From positions 62,001-126,000 of the forward strand of contig NZ_JAGSOV010000037.1 of assembly GCF_023898865.1 (NCBI RefSeq): a stretch of DNA of 64,000 bases, written 5' to 3'. Positions 38,162 through 48,718 of this stretch are shown piece by piece; positions within the stretch are counted from its first letter, which is position 1, and every line of letters starts with the position of its first letter. The notes under the pieces were generated by a model that saw nothing but the letters and a program-made list of their open reading frames with translations, had not been told where the DNA came from and ran no database searches. The stretch comes from Pseudonocardia humida. Lineage in GTDB: Bacteria; Actinomycetota; Actinomycetes; Mycobacteriales; Pseudonocardiaceae. A program made the translations under genes and the position numbers.

Positions 38162-39367
38162 GTGGACTTCGCACCCAGCGCCGCGGCCGACGACTACACC
38201 AAGCGCATGCGCGCGTTCCTGGACGAGAAGGTGCTCCCGGCCGAGGCCGGCTACGAGGCCTTCCGCGCCGAGCGCCGCGGCACCCCCCGGGAGTGGGACC
38301 TGCCCCCGGTCGTCGAGGAGCTGAAGAGCGAGGCCAGGGCCCGCGGCCTGTGGAACCTGTTCCTGCCGGCGATCTCCGGGCTGTCCAACCTGGAGTACGC
38401 CGCGGTCGCCGAGGTGTCCGGGTGGTCGCCGGTGATCGCCCCGGAGGCGATCAACTGCCAGGCCCCCGACACCGGCAACATGGAGACGCTGCACCTGTTC
38501 GGCACCCCCGAGCAGAAGCAGGAGTGGCTGGAGCCGCTGCTGGCCGGCGAGATCCGCTCGGCGTTCGCGATGACCGAGCCCGACGTGGCCTCCTCCGACG
38601 CCACCAACGTGCAGACCTCGATCCGCCGCGACGGCGACGACTACGTCATCAACGGCAAGAAGTGGTGGATCTCGGGCACCGCCGACCCCCGCTGCAGGAT
38701 CTTCATCGTGATGGGCAAGACCGACCCGGACGCGCCCAAGCACCGCCAGCAGTCGATGGTGCTGGTCCCGCGCGACACCCCCGGCATGGAGATCGTCCGG
38801 CACCTGCCCACGTTCGGCTACCAGGACCAGCACGGGCACTCCGAGATCGCCTTCCACGACGTCCGGGTGCCGGCGACGAACCTGCTCGGCGAGGAGGGCG
38901 GCGGCTTCGCCATCGCCCAGGCCCGGCTGGGCCCCGGGCGCATCCACCACTGCATGCGCCTGATCGGGATGGCCGAGCGGTCCATCGACCTGATGGTGCG
39001 CCGCGCGCAGAACCGCGTCGCGTTCGGCCGGCCGCTGGCCGAGCAGGGCGTCGTGCGCGAGCAGATCGCGCAGTCCCGCATCGAGGTCGAGCAGGCCCGG
39101 CTGCTGGTGCTCAAGACGGCCTGGCTGATCGACAAGTACGGCGCGAAGGGCGCCGCGACCGAGATCGCCGCGATCAAGGTGATCGTCCCGCGGATCGCCT
39201 GCGCCGTGATCGACCGGGCGCTGCAGGTCCACGGCGGCGCCGGGATGAGCGACGACACCCCGCTGGCCTACTTCTACGTCTGGGCGCGCGCCCTGCGCCT
39301 GGCCGACGGCCCCGACGAGGTGCACCTGCGCACCGTCGCCCGCCAGGAGCTGGGCCGCCACACCTGA
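38162..39367 (+). CDS. Acyl-CoA dehydrogenase
   Basis: 401 residues from [23 protein letters not shown] near 140 and [20 protein letters not shown] near 165 line the FAD site; [20 protein letters not shown] near 365 is the C-terminal signature. The length and the [19 protein letters not shown] helix fit the group that includes long-chain and ACAD10/11-like enzymes. It oxidises an acyl-CoA at the alpha-beta bond, passing electrons to ETF. The catalytic base was not pinpointed. Confidence 0.9.
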   Translation: MDFAPSAAADDYTKRMRAFLDEKVLPAEAGYEAFRAERRGTPREWDLPPVVEELKSEARARGLWNLFLPAISGLSNLEYAAVAEVSGWSPVIAPEAINCQAPDTGNMETLHLFGTPEQKQEWLEPLLAGEIRSAFAMTEPDVASSDATNVQTSIRRDGDDYVINGKKWWISGTADPRCRIFIVMGKTDPDAPKHRQQSMVLVPRDTPGMEIVRHLPTFGYQDQHGHSEIAFHDVRVPATNLLGEEGGGFAIAQARLGPGRIHHCMRLIGMAERSIDLMVRRAQNRVAFGRPLAEQGVVREQIAQSRIEVEQARLLVLKTAWLIDKYGAKGAATEIAAIKVIVPRIACAVIDRALQVHGGAGMSDDTPLAYFYVWARALRLADGPDEVHLRTVARQELGRHT

Positions 39368-39373
39368 GCGGCG

Positions 39374-39405
39374 CCCCTGCGGAGAGCTGATCCTCTCCGC
39401 AGGGG
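39374..39405 (+). terminator. Strong hairpin after the acyl-CoA dehydrogenase gene
   Basis: 13-bp perfect stem CCCCTGCGGAGAG with a 6-base loop, starting 6 bp after the stop codon. No T-run follows, as is usual for actinobacterial terminators. Confidence 0.6.
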
Positions 39406-39532
39406 GAGGCCGGACCGGTCACATCCACCCCTCGTGACGCGCTTCTGCGGCTCCGCTGCGCGATCGTCACCGCGGATGCGGAGGCGCTCGCCCTCCCGGG
39501 TCGCGAGCGGGTCGGAGATCGCCGAGCGCGGT

Positions 39533-39538
39533 TACGCT
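39533..39538 (+). promoter_or_regulatory. -10 box of moaA
   Basis: TACGCT, 6 bases before the GTG at 39545. The 139 bp between the hairpin at 39405 and this GTG hold no structure resembling the molybdenum-cofactor riboswitch. Confidence 0.5.
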
Positions 39539-39544
39539 GGAGTC

Positions 39545-40606
39545 GTGACGGCTACCGAGCTCGGCCTCCCCGCGGTCCGTCGGACCGCTCCGCCGGACCC
39601 GAACCGCCCCGCCGACCCCCGACTCGTCGACACGTTCGGCCGGGTCGCGACCGATCTGCGCATCTCCCTCACCGACCGGTGCAACCTGCGGTGCACGTAC
39701 TGCATGCCGGCCGAGGGCCTGGACTGGATGCCGAAGTCCGAGCAGCTCACCGACGACGAGCTGGTCCGGCTGATCACGATCGCGGTGCGCGACCTGGGGA
39801 TCGAGGAGCTGCGGTTCACCGGCGGCGAGCCGCTGCTGCGCCGCGGGCTGGAGGAGCTGGTCGCGGCGTCGGCGGCGCTGCGGCCCCGCCCGGACATCTC
39901 GCTGACCACCAACGGCATCGGGCTGGCCCGCCGGGCCGAGGCGCTGGCCGCGGCCGGGGTCGACCGGCTCAACGTCTCGATGGACACGCTGCGCCAGGAG
40001 CGCTTCGCCACCATCACCCGCCGCGACCGGCTCGCCGACGTGCTCGACGGCATGGCCGCCGCCCGGGCCGCGGGCCTGAAGCCCATCAAGATCAACAGCG
40101 TGCTGCTGCGCGGCCAGAACGACGACGAGGCCGTCGACCTGCTGCGCTTCGCCGTCGACAACGGCTACGAGCTGCGGTTCATCGAGCAGATGCCGCTCGA
40201 CGCCCAGCACGGCTGGGAGCGCACCGAGATGATCACCGCAGGGGAGATCCTCGAGCGGCTGCGCACCGGGTTCACCCTCACCCCCGACCCGACCGAGCGC
40301 GGCGGCGCCCCCGCCGAGCGCTGGCTGGTCGACGGCGGCCCGGCCGTGGTCGGGGTGATCGCCTCGGTCACCCGCCCCTTCTGCGGGGCCTGCGACCGCA
40401 CCCGGCTCACCGCCGACGGCCAGATCCGCTCCTGCCTGTTCGCGCGCACCGAGACCGACCTGCGCGCCCTGCTGCGCGGCGGCGCGGGCGACGCCGAGAT
40501 CGCTGACACCTGGCGGACCGCGATGTGGGGCAAGCTCGCCGGGCACGGCATCGACGAGCCCGGATTCCTGCAGCCCGACCGTCCGATGAGCGCGATCGGG
40601 GGCTGA
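39545..40606 (+). CDS. moaA: GTP 3',8-cyclase MoaA
   Basis: 353 residues from GTG. Radical SAM cluster motif CNLRCTYC near residue 42, LRFTGGEPLLRRGLEELV near 85 and the C-terminal second [4Fe-4S] site CGACDRTRLTADGQIRSC near 282. The chain ends in the conserved Gly-Gly. It makes the first intermediate of molybdenum cofactor from GTP. Co-transcribed with moaD 6 bp downstream. Confidence 0.95.
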   Translation: MTATELGLPAVRRTAPPDPNRPADPRLVDTFGRVATDLRISLTDRCNLRCTYCMPAEGLDWMPKSEQLTDDELVRLITIAVRDLGIEELRFTGGEPLLRRGLEELVAASAALRPRPDISLTTNGIGLARRAEALAAAGVDRLNVSMDTLRQERFATITRRDRLADVLDGMAAARAAGLKPIKINSVLLRGQNDDEAVDLLRFAVDNGYELRFIEQMPLDAQHGWERTEMITAGEILERLRTGFTLTPDPTERGGAPAERWLVDGGPAVVGVIASVTRPFCGACDRTRLTADGQIRSCLFARTETDLRALLRGGAGDAEIADTWRTAMWGKLAGHGIDEPGFLQPDRPMSAIGG

Positions 40607-40612
40607 GCGGGG

Positions 40613-40873
40613 ATGGCCGGCATGACCGTCGTCGTGCGCTACTTCGCCGCCGCCCGGGCCGCGGCCGGCGTCGAGGAGGAGAAGGTGCGGGTCGGGGCGG
40701 GCGCCTCGATCGCCGACCTGCTCGACGCCGTGCGCGCCGAGCACGGGGCGGAGCTGGCCGAGGTCCTCGACCGGTGCAGCTACCTGCTCGACGAGGTCGC
40801 CGCCCGCGACCTGTCCGCCGCGCTGCACGACGGCGCCACCCTCGACGTCCTGCCCCCCTTCGCCGGCGGCTGA
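40613..40873 (+). CDS. moaD: Molybdopterin synthase sulfur-carrier subunit MoaD
   Basis: 86 residues, ubiquitin-like fold. VVVRYFAAARAAAGVEEEKV at the start, and DVLPPFAGG at the end with the C-terminal Gly-Gly that is thiocarboxylated. It donates sulfur for molybdopterin. ATG at 40613 or 40622; the first fits the short gap after moaA. MoaE is not in the window. Confidence 0.9.
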   Translation: MAGMTVVVRYFAAARAAAGVEEEKVRVGAGASIADLLDAVRAEHGAELAEVLDRCSYLLDEVAARDLSAALHDGATLDVLPPFAGG

Positions 40874-40880
40874 CCGGCCG

Positions 40881-41747
40881 TCACGTGCCGATGGCGTCGA
40901 GTTCGGCCAGGGCGTCGGCGGGCAGGTCGAGTGCGGCGCCTGCGACGTTCTCGCGCAGGTGCTCGACCGAGGACGTGCCGGGGATCAGCAGCATGTTCGG
41001 CGAGCGCTGCAGCAACCAGGCCAGGGCCACCGCCATCGGGGTGGCGCCCAGCTCCCCGGCCACCTTGTGCAGGGCGTCGGACTGCAGCGGGGAGAAGCCG
41101 CCCAGCGGGAAGTACGGCACGAACGCGATGCCCTGCGCCGCGGTCAGGTCGACCAGGGCGTCGTCCTCGCGGCGGGCGATGTTGTAGAGGTTCTGCACGC
41201 AGACGATCGGGGCGATGGTCTGCGCCTCGGCCAACTGCTCCGCGTCGACGGTGCTGAGTCCGATGTGCTTGATCAGGCCCTGCTGCTGCAGCTCGGCCAT
41301 GGCCTCGACCTGCGGGGCGATCGAGCCCGGCTCGGGGGCGTCGAACCCGCCCATCCGCAGGTTCACCACGTCCATCGCGTCCAGGCCGAGGCGGCGCAGG
41401 TTGTCGTGGACCTGGTCGCGCAGCTCCTCGGGGCTGCGCGCGGGCGGCCAGCCGCCCTGCTCGTCGCGGCGGGCGCCGACCTTGGTGACGATGTGCAGGT
41501 CGTCCGGATAGGGCGCGAGGGCCTCGCGGATGATCTCGTTGGTGACGTGCGGGCCGTAGTAGTCCGAGGTGTCGATGTGGGTGATGCCCAGCTCGACGAC
41601 CTCGCGCAGCACGGCGACGGCGGCGGCGCGGTCCTCCGGCGGGCCGAACACACCGGGGCCGGCGAGCTGCATGGCGCCGTAGCCGAAGCGGGTCAGGTCG
41701 AGGTCGCCGACGCGGTAGGTGCCGCCGGGGAGCACGGGGGATGTCAT
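40881..41747 (-). CDS. Aldo/keto reductase
   Basis: 288 residues from ATG with GAAGG 9 bases ahead. Catalytic tetrad visible in order: Asp and Tyr in HIDTSDYYGPHVTNEIIREA near 57, Lys in IVTKVGARRDE near 87, and HIGLSTVDAEQLAEA plus VQNLYNIARRED for NADPH contacts. The His of the tetrad is replaced by NLRMGG (Asn), common in this subgroup. Reduces a carbonyl with NADPH; substrate unknown. Convergent with moaD. Confidence 0.85.
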   Translation of the reverse strand: MTSPVLPGGTYRVGDLDLTRFGYGAMQLAGPGVFGPPEDRAAAVAVLREVVELGITHIDTSDYYGPHVTNEIIREALAPYPDDLHIVTKVGARRDEQGGWPPARSPEELRDQVHDNLRRLGLDAMDVVNLRMGGFDAPEPGSIAPQVEAMAELQQQGLIKHIGLSTVDAEQLAEAQTIAPIVCVQNLYNIARREDDALVDLTAAQGIAFVPYFPLGGFSPLQSDALHKVAGELGATPMAVALAWLLQRSPNMLLIPGTSSVEHLRENVAGAALDLPADALAELDAIGT

Positions 41748-41873
41748 GGTCTTCACCTTCCCGGCTCCCGCGGGTCCCGGGAGCCTGCGTCCACTGTGCT
41801 CCCGCGGCGCGGCCGCGGGGACGCCCCGATCATCCTGGGTCCGCCGGGACCAGGCTGCCCGGCCCGCGCGCGG

Positions 41874-42881
<1,008 letters not shown>

Positions 42882-42887
42882 CCGGAC

Positions 42888-42893
42888 ATCCTG
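42888..42893 (-). promoter_or_regulatory. -10 box of the P1 peptidase gene
   Basis: CAGGAT on the minus strand, 6 bases before the ATG at 42881. Confidence 0.4.
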
Positions 42894-43056
42894 CCGCCGC
42901 CCGCGGCCCGCGCCGGTGCGGCGTGACGGGGATCGCCCGGACGCGGCGGGGGTGTGACGCACACCACAGAAGAATGTGGGACGGTGGTGACGGGTTCCCG
43001 GGCCGGGGCTGGTCTCGATGCCCGACCCGACCCGACCAGCACCCCGGAGCCACCCC

Positions 43057-43797
43057 ATGTCCGACCCCCACCAGACCGCCGTCGTCACCGGCGCCGGACG
43101 CGGCTTCGGCCGCGCCGTCGCGGCCGCGCTCGTCGCCGCGGGCACCCGCGTCGTCGGCATCGCCCGCAGCCGCGACGACCTGCGCGCCGCGGGCGACGAG
43201 CTCGGCGACCTCTTCACCGCGCTCGCGGCCGACGCCACCGACGAGGCCCTCGCCCGCGACGTGCTCCACGAGCACCGCCCCGACCTGCTCGTCCTCAACG
43301 CCGGGGCCGCGCCGCCGATGGCCCCGGTGCAGGAGCAGACCTGGGAGAGCTTCAGCCGCAACTGGCACACCGACACCCGACACGCGTTCGGCTGGACCCG
43401 GGCGGCGCTGCGCGAGCCGCTGGCGCCGGGCAGCGCGGTCGTGACCATGTCCAGCGGGGCCGCCCTGCACGGCTCCCCGCTCAGCGGCGGCTACGCCGGG
43501 GCCAAGGCCGCCGTGCGGCACCTGTCCCGGTACGCGGCAGGCGAGTCGGAGCGCGCCGGGCTGGGCATCCGGTTCGTCGCGCTGCTGCCGGGGATGACCC
43601 CGGCCGGGGGCGTCGGCGAGACCGGCGTCGTGGGCTACGCGGCGCGGCAGGGCGTCGACCGCGACACCTTCGTGCGGGCCATGCAGCCGGTGCTGACCGC
43701 GGAGCAGGTCGGCGAGGCGGTGCTCAAGGTCGCCGCGGACCCCGATGCGGCGCCCGAGTACCAGCTCGGCAGCGCCGGGCTGAGCCGGATCGGCTGA
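43057..43797 (+). CDS. Short-chain dehydrogenase/reductase
   Basis: 246 residues from ATG (MSDPHQTAVV), with CCGGAG upstream. Cofactor loop TGAGRGFGRAVAAAL near 13, LVLNAGAAPP near 85 and the catalytic Ser/Tyr/Lys in MSSGAALHGSPLSGGYAGAK near 140. Classical SDR of unknown substrate. Its 3' end is 8 bp before the ECF sigma gene, so they are probably in one operon. Confidence 0.87.
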   Translation: MSDPHQTAVVTGAGRGFGRAVAAALVAAGTRVVGIARSRDDLRAAGDELGDLFTALAADATDEALARDVLHEHRPDLLVLNAGAAPPMAPVQEQTWESFSRNWHTDTRHAFGWTRAALREPLAPGSAVVTMSSGAALHGSPLSGGYAGAKAAVRHLSRYAAGESERAGLGIRFVALLPGMTPAGGVGETGVVGYAARQGVDRDTFVRAMQPVLTAEQVGEAVLKVAADPDAAPEYQLGSAGLSRIG

Positions 43798-43805
43798 GGC
43801 GCCCG

Positions 43806-44840
43806 GTGGGTGGGACCGGTGCGGCCGTGTCCGACGCCGAGTTCGCCGGCCTGACCGGGCGGTTCCGGCCGGAGCTGCTCGCGCACTGCTACCGGATGCT
43901 CGGCTCGATCCACGACGCCGAGGACCTGGTCCAGGAGACCTACCTGCGGGCGTGGCGCGGGTTCGACCGGTTCGAGGGCCGCTCCTCGGTGCGGCGGTGG
44001 CTCTACCGGATCGCCACGACGGCCTGCCTGACCGCACTGGAGCGGCGCTCCCGTCGGCCGCTGCCCTCCGGGCTCGGCGCACCCGCGGACGACCACCGGG
44101 TGGCCGTGGCGCCCGGCGAGCCCGCGGTGCCCTGGCTCCAGCCCGTCCCCGACGCGCTGCTCGACGCCGACGATCCGGCCGCGGTCGCGGTGGGGCGGGC
44201 CGGGGTGCGGCTGGCGCTCATCGCCGCGCTCCAGCTGCTGCCCGCCCGGCAGCGGGCCGTGCTGACCCTGCGCGACGTGCTGGCGTTCCGGACGGCCGAG
44301 GTCGCCGAGATCATGGGCACGACGACCGCGGCCGTGGACAGCGCCCTGCGCCGCGCCCGGACCCGGCTGACCGCGGCCGGGACGGTGCCCGACGAGCTGG
44401 TCGAGCCGGCCGAGGGCACCCGCCGCGCCCTGCTCACCGCCTACGTCGACGCGTTCACCCGCGCCGACCCGGACGCGCTGGTCGACCTGCTGCGCGCCGA
44501 CGTCGAGCTGGAGATGCCGCCGACCCCGACCTGGTTCACCGGCCGACCGGCCGTGGTCGGGTTCCTCGCCACCCGCGTCCTGCGCCGTCCCGACCAGTGG
44601 CGGCTGGTGCCCACCGGGGCCAACGGCCAACCCGCCGCCGTCGCCTACGAGCGCGCGGGCGACGGCCGCCACGTCGCGCACGGCGTGTTCGTCCTGACCG
44701 TGCTCGGCGACCGGATCTCCCGGATCACCGCGTTCAACGACCCGGACCTGGTGCCGGCCTTCGGCACGCGCCCGAGCTCGTCGACGACCACCCCGCGCAC
44801 CGCCCCCACCACTGCGGGTGATCTTCCGGGGCGGCGCTGA
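43806..44840 (+). CDS. ECF sigma factor with SnoaL-like C-terminal domain
   Basis: 344 residues from GTG with GAGG 6 bases ahead (GTG at 43827 is possible). Sigma region 2 [20 protein letters not shown] and [18 protein letters not shown], region 4 [20 protein letters not shown] and [16 protein letters not shown], then a SnoaL-like domain from about 205 ([20 protein letters not shown]). This is the SigJ/SigG-type layout, where the extra domain replaces an anti-sigma factor. No anti-sigma gene is adjacent. Confidence 0.88.
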   Translation: MGGTGAAVSDAEFAGLTGRFRPELLAHCYRMLGSIHDAEDLVQETYLRAWRGFDRFEGRSSVRRWLYRIATTACLTALERRSRRPLPSGLGAPADDHRVAVAPGEPAVPWLQPVPDALLDADDPAAVAVGRAGVRLALIAALQLLPARQRAVLTLRDVLAFRTAEVAEIMGTTTAAVDSALRRARTRLTAAGTVPDELVEPAEGTRRALLTAYVDAFTRADPDALVDLLRADVELEMPPTPTWFTGRPAVVGFLATRVLRRPDQWRLVPTGANGQPAAVAYERAGDGRHVAHGVFVLTVLGDRISRITAFNDPDLVPAFGTRPSSSTTTPRTAPTTAGDLPGRR

Positions 44841-44859
44841 CCAGGCGATACGGGGTTGG

Positions 44860-44865
44860 CAGGAT
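44860..44865 (+). promoter_or_regulatory. -10 box of the first TerD-VWA gene
   Basis: CAGGAT, 7 bases before the ATG at 44873. Confidence 0.4.
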
Positions 44866-44872
44866 CACCGCC

Positions 44873-46198
44873 ATGACCAGCCTGAGCAAGGGTGCGAACG
44901 TGCCGGTCGCCGCGACCGCGGTGCGGGCCGAGCTGTCCTGGGCGGCCGGCGGGGGCGTGCCCGACGTCGACGCGTCGGCCCTGCTGGTCACCGCCGCGGG
45001 CCGCGTCCGCGACGACACCGACTTCGTCTTCTACAACCAGCCCGGCCACCCCTCCGGCGCCGTACGCCACCTCGGCAAGCAGGGCTCGCGCGACGCGCTG
45101 CAGGTCGAGCTGGGCCGGGTGGAGAACGCCGTCGACCGGGTGGTGTTCGCCGCCTCGGCCGACGGCGGCACCTTCGGCCAGGTGCGCGACCTGCGACTGC
45201 GGCTGGTCGACGCGGGCGACGGCGGTGAGATCGCCGACTTCGCGATGACCGCGAGCACCGAGACCGCGTTCATCGGCGGTGAGCTCTACCGCCGCGGCGG
45301 GGGCTGGAAGTTCCGGGCCGTCGGGCAGGGCTTCGCCTCCGGCCTCGCCGGGCTGGCCACCGAGTTCGGGATCAGCGTGGCCGAGGAGGCCCCGCCCGCC
45401 GCCGCACCCGCGGCCGCCCCTCCAGCCACTCCGGCGCCGGCCCGCGCCCGGCTGACCAAGGGCGAGGAGAAGCTGCCGGTGGACGTGCGCAAGCGGCTCT
45501 CGCTGCGCAAGCAGCAGGTCGCGGTGTCGCTGGAGAAGCGCGGCGCGGCCGGGATCAGCGCCCGCGTCATCCTGGTCCTGGACGCGTCCGGGTCGATGAC
45601 CGGCCTCTACGCCGACGGCGTCGTCGGGCGGGTCGTCGAGCGGATGGCCGCGGTCGCCGCCCAGCTCGACGACGACGGCCAGATGCAGGCCTGGACGTTC
45701 GCCTCCCGCCCGGCCCGGCTGCCCGACTTCGAGCTGGGCGAGCTCCCCGAGTGGATCCGGCTGCACGTGCGGGTCGGCGCCATGATGAAGCAGCGCAGGC
45801 TGGAGCCGGGCCAGCTGGACATGAAGACCGTCGGCATCCAGAACGAGGAGCAGAAGGTCATCGCCGAGGTGCGCGGCCACGTGCAGTTCGCGCCCCTGCC
45901 CGAGCCCACCCTGGTGCTGTTCTTCTCCGACGGCGGCGTCTACCGCAACCGGGAGATCGAGAAGGAGCTGACCGCCGCGGCCAGCGAGCCGATCTTCTGG
46001 CAGTTCGTCGGGCTGGGCCACGCCGACTTCGGCGTGCTGGAGCGCTTCGACTCCCTGCCCGGGCGCAAGGTCGACAACGTCGGCTTCTTCGCCGTCGACG
46101 ACATCGACGACGTGCCCGACGCCGAGCTCTACGACCGGCTGCTCTCGGAGTTCCCGAGCTGGATCACCGCGGCGCGCTCGGCCGGCATCCTCCGGTAG
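44873..46198 (+). CDS. TerD domain fused to VWA domain (TerF-like)
   Basis: 441 residues. Residues 1-165 are a TerD domain ([60 protein letters not shown]). A short Ala/Pro linker and a basic patch follow. Residues 220-430 are a VWA domain with an intact MIDAS start DASGSM near 238 and FFSDGG near 349. Such fusions belong to tellurite-resistance/stress systems that bind calcium. No other ter gene is seen, apart from the paralogue downstream. Confidence 0.87.
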   Translation: MTSLSKGANVPVAATAVRAELSWAAGGGVPDVDASALLVTAAGRVRDDTDFVFYNQPGHPSGAVRHLGKQGSRDALQVELGRVENAVDRVVFAASADGGTFGQVRDLRLRLVDAGDGGEIADFAMTASTETAFIGGELYRRGGGWKFRAVGQGFASGLAGLATEFGISVAEEAPPAAAPAAAPPATPAPARARLTKGEEKLPVDVRKRLSLRKQQVAVSLEKRGAAGISARVILVLDASGSMTGLYADGVVGRVVERMAAVAAQLDDDGQMQAWTFASRPARLPDFELGELPEWIRLHVRVGAMMKQRRLEPGQLDMKTVGIQNEEQKVIAEVRGHVQFAPLPEPTLVLFFSDGGVYRNREIEKELTAAASEPIFWQFVGLGHADFGVLERFDSLPGRKVDNVGFFAVDDIDDVPDAELYDRLLSEFPSWITAARSAGILR

Positions 46199-46224
46199 CG
46201 ACCGGCACCCGCACCCGCGGATGG

Positions 46225-46230
46225 CATCCT
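46225..46230 (+). promoter_or_regulatory. -10 box of the second TerD-VWA gene
   Basis: CATCCT, 6 bases before the GTG at 46237; the second paralogue may therefore have its own promoter. Confidence 0.35.
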
Positions 46231-46236
46231 GCCGGG

Positions 46237-47616
46237 GTGGCGAGCCTGAGCAAGGGCGAGAACCTGCCGGTCGGGGCGGTGCGGGTGCGCGTCGAGCTGT
46301 CCTGGACGACGACCGCCGACGGTCCCGACGTCGACGCCTCGGCGCTGCTGGTCGCCGCCGACGGGCGGGTGCGCGGCGACCACGACTTCGTCTTCTACAA
46401 CCAGCCGGAGCACCCCTCCGGAGCGGTGCGCCACCTCGGTGAGCAGGGTCACCGGGAGGCGGTGCAGGTGGCACTGCGCCGGGTCGAGGACGGCGTCGAC
46501 CGGGTGGTGCTCGTCGCCTCCACCGAGCGCGGCGACCTGGGCGGGGTGCGCGACCTGCGGCTGCGCGTCCTCGACTCCGCCGACGGGAGCGGGATCGCCG
46601 ACTTCGCGCTGACCGCCGCCACCGAGACCGCGGTCATCGGCGGGGAGTTCTACCGCCGGGGCGAGGGCTGGAAGTTCCGGGCGGTCGGGCAGGGCTACGC
46701 CGCCGGGCTGGCCCGGCTGGTCGCCGACTTCGGGATCGGTCTCGCCGAGCCGGCCGCGCCCCCGCCGCCGGTCGCCCCACCGGCTCCGGCCGAACCGGCC
46801 CCGCCCGCTGACCCGGCACCACCCGCTGAACCGGCACCACCCCGGTCACCGGCACCGCCCCAGCGACCGGTACCGCCGCGCGAACCGGAGCCGCGGGCCG
46901 TCCCGGAGCCGGTCCAGCAGCCCGCGCGGCCGATCAGCGCGGCGGAGCTGCTGGCGCTCCGCACGCGCCTGGCGGCGACGGCGCTGGCCGAGCACGGCGC
47001 GGCCGACCTGACCGCCCGCGTCGTCCTGGTGCTCGACGCCTCCCTCACCACGGAGTGGCTCTACGAGCACGGCGTCATGGCGCGGGTGGTCGAGCGGCTG
47101 GCCGCCGTGGCCGCGCGCCTCGACGGCGGCGAGGTGGCGGCCTGGACGTTCGCCGCGGACCCCGCCCGGCTGCCCGACCTGCGCCTCGACGAGCTGCCGC
47201 GGTGGATCGAGCTGCACGTGCGGGTCGGCTCGCGGCACAAGCAGCGCGGGCTGCTGCCCGGTCAGGTCGACATGGGCGAGGTGGGCGTCTTCAACGACGA
47301 GCCGAAGGCCCTCGCCGAGGTGCGCCGGTTCGTCCGCCGCGGCCCGCGGCCCACGCTGGTGCTGTTCGTCTCCGACGGCGGCATCACCCGCGACCAGGAG
47401 ATCCGCCGCCAGCTGCGCTCCGCCGGGGCCGCGACGGCGTTCTGGCAGTTCGTCGGGATCAGCGACGCCGACTACGGCGTGCTCCCGGAGCTCGCGCGCA
47501 CGATGGCGCACGTGGGCTTCTTCGCCGTCGACGACGTCGACGCGGTGCCCGACCCCCAGCTCTACGACCGGCTGGTCGCCGACTTCGCCCGCTCGGCCGT
47601 CGCCGCCCGCCGCTGA
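46237..47616 (+). CDS. TerD-VWA paralogue with altered metal site
   Basis: 459 residues from GTG. The same order as the upstream gene: TerD ([42 protein letters not shown]), then a long proline-rich linker (about 175-230) and a VWA domain. The MIDAS start reads DASLTTE instead of DASGSM, so the second Ser is Thr and metal binding may be weakened. FVSDGG is kept. The duplication is tandem, with 38 bp between the genes. Confidence 0.85.
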   Translation: MASLSKGENLPVGAVRVRVELSWTTTADGPDVDASALLVAADGRVRGDHDFVFYNQPEHPSGAVRHLGEQGHREAVQVALRRVEDGVDRVVLVASTERGDLGGVRDLRLRVLDSADGSGIADFALTAATETAVIGGEFYRRGEGWKFRAVGQGYAAGLARLVADFGIGLAEPAAPPPPVAPPAPAEPAPPADPAPPAEPAPPRSPAPPQRPVPPREPEPRAVPEPVQQPARPISAAELLALRTRLAATALAEHGAADLTARVVLVLDASLTTEWLYEHGVMARVVERLAAVAARLDGGEVAAWTFAADPARLPDLRLDELPRWIELHVRVGSRHKQRGLLPGQVDMGEVGVFNDEPKALAEVRRFVRRGPRPTLVLFVSDGGITRDQEIRRQLRSAGAATAFWQFVGISDADYGVLPELARTMAHVGFFAVDDVDAVPDPQLYDRLVADFARSAVAARR

Positions 47617-47671
47617 CCCACCCACCCCGCCCCCGCCCCCGCCCGCTCCCTCCCCACCCCCACCCCCGGAC

Positions 47672-47724
47672 GTCAGGAAAGCCACCTTCAGGACGTCTGG
47701 CGTCCTGAAGGTGGCTTTCCTGAC
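47672..47724. repeat. Palindromic element, family B copy 2
   Basis: The best-preserved copy. Arms extend to 26 bp (47670-47695 and 47701-47726) with a 5-base loop TCTGG; the arm begins ACGTCAGGAAAGCCAC. The 5' flank CCGG extends the consensus further. Located between convergent genes. Confidence 0.9.
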
Positions 47725-47774
47725 GTCGAGCCGGACCGGGGCCGGGGCCGGGGCGGGCCGGGCCGGGCCGGGGA

Positions 47775-48557
47775 TCAGCTGCCGGAGCGGCTGCGCCGGA
47801 TCAGGAAGATGATCAGCAGCAGCAGGCCGCCGGCGAGCACCGGGGCGAGCCGCTTGAGGACCGGGGCACCAGCGGTGTCGAGCAGGTCGATCGCGTCGAT
47901 GTCGCTCTTCATCGGGCCGGACGGGCTGGCCATCGGGGTGGGCTTGTTGACGCCGGTGCTGCTCGCCGGGGTCGACGGGACGATCCCGGTGGCCGTGCCG
48001 CTGGTCGGCTTGGCGGTGCTGCTCGCGGTGCCGTTGGCCGACCCGGCCGGCGCAGGCGCCGCGCTGGATGCGCTGCCCGCTCCGGCCGGGCTGGCCGGGC
48101 CGGTCTCCTCCTGCGAGGTCAGCTTCCCCGCCACGCAGGTCGCGAACTGGCCGATGATCTTGTCGGCCACGTCGGAGATGACGCCGCGGCCGAACTGGGC
48201 CGGGCGGCCGGTGATGGTCATGTCGGTGACCATGGTGACCGCGGTCTTGTCCGGGCCGTCGGCGGTCATCGAGCCGGTCACCGTCGCGCTGGCGGTGCCG
48301 TTGCCGCGCGAGTCGCGCCCGTTGGCCTCGATGACCACCTTGTGCGCACTCTCGTCGCGGGTGACGTAAGTGCCCTTGCCCTTGTAGGTCAGCGAGATCG
48401 GGCCGAGCTTGACCTTCACCGTGCCGGTGAAGGAGTCGCCCTCGTACTCGGTCAGGGTGGCGCCCGGGAAGCAGGGGGCGATCATCTCCGGGGTGTTGAG
48501 CGCCTCCCACGCCTTCTCGATCGGCGCCTCGATGGTGAACTTGTTCTCCAGCTGCAT
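47775..48557 (-). CDS. coxG: CoxG-like SRPBCC protein with C-terminal membrane anchor
   Basis: 260 residues from ATG (GAGGAG 5 bases ahead). The N-terminal 145 residues match the CoxG family (ENKFTIEAPIEKAWEALNTP, CFPGATLTEYEGDSFTG, VKVKLGPISLTYKGKGTY). A Ser/Ala/Thr/Pro-rich linker and a C-terminal hydrophobic helix (VLAGGLLLLIIFLIRR) follow. CoxG proteins tether CO dehydrogenase to the membrane and help pass electrons to quinone. Downstream of coxSLM on the same strand. Confidence 0.87.
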   Translation of the reverse strand: MQLENKFTIEAPIEKAWEALNTPEMIAPCFPGATLTEYEGDSFTGTVKVKLGPISLTYKGKGTYVTRDESAHKVVIEANGRDSRGNGTASATVTGSMTADGPDKTAVTMVTDMTITGRPAQFGRGVISDVADKIIGQFATCVAGKLTSQEETGPASPAGAGSASSAAPAPAGSANGTASSTAKPTSGTATGIVPSTPASSTGVNKPTPMASPSGPMKSDIDAIDLLDTAGAPVLKRLAPVLAGGLLLLIIFLIRRSRSGS

Positions 48558-48718
48558 GAGCTCTCCTCGGATAAAAGCGAGCGGACGGGGGGCGGCGGCG
48601 GGCCCCGGGCGGCGCGCGGGGGGGAGCACTAGAGGGAGAGCCCGCCCCCGCGTCAAACCCGCGGGCGCCCGCCCCCCCGGGCCCCCGGGGGCGCACGTCC
48701 GCTGTGCAAAGCGTCGTA

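Noticed and set aside
39406..39544. Molybdenum-cofactor riboswitch before moaA
   Set aside because: A -10 box sits 6 bases before the start codon, leaving no leader RNA, and no matching fold is visible.
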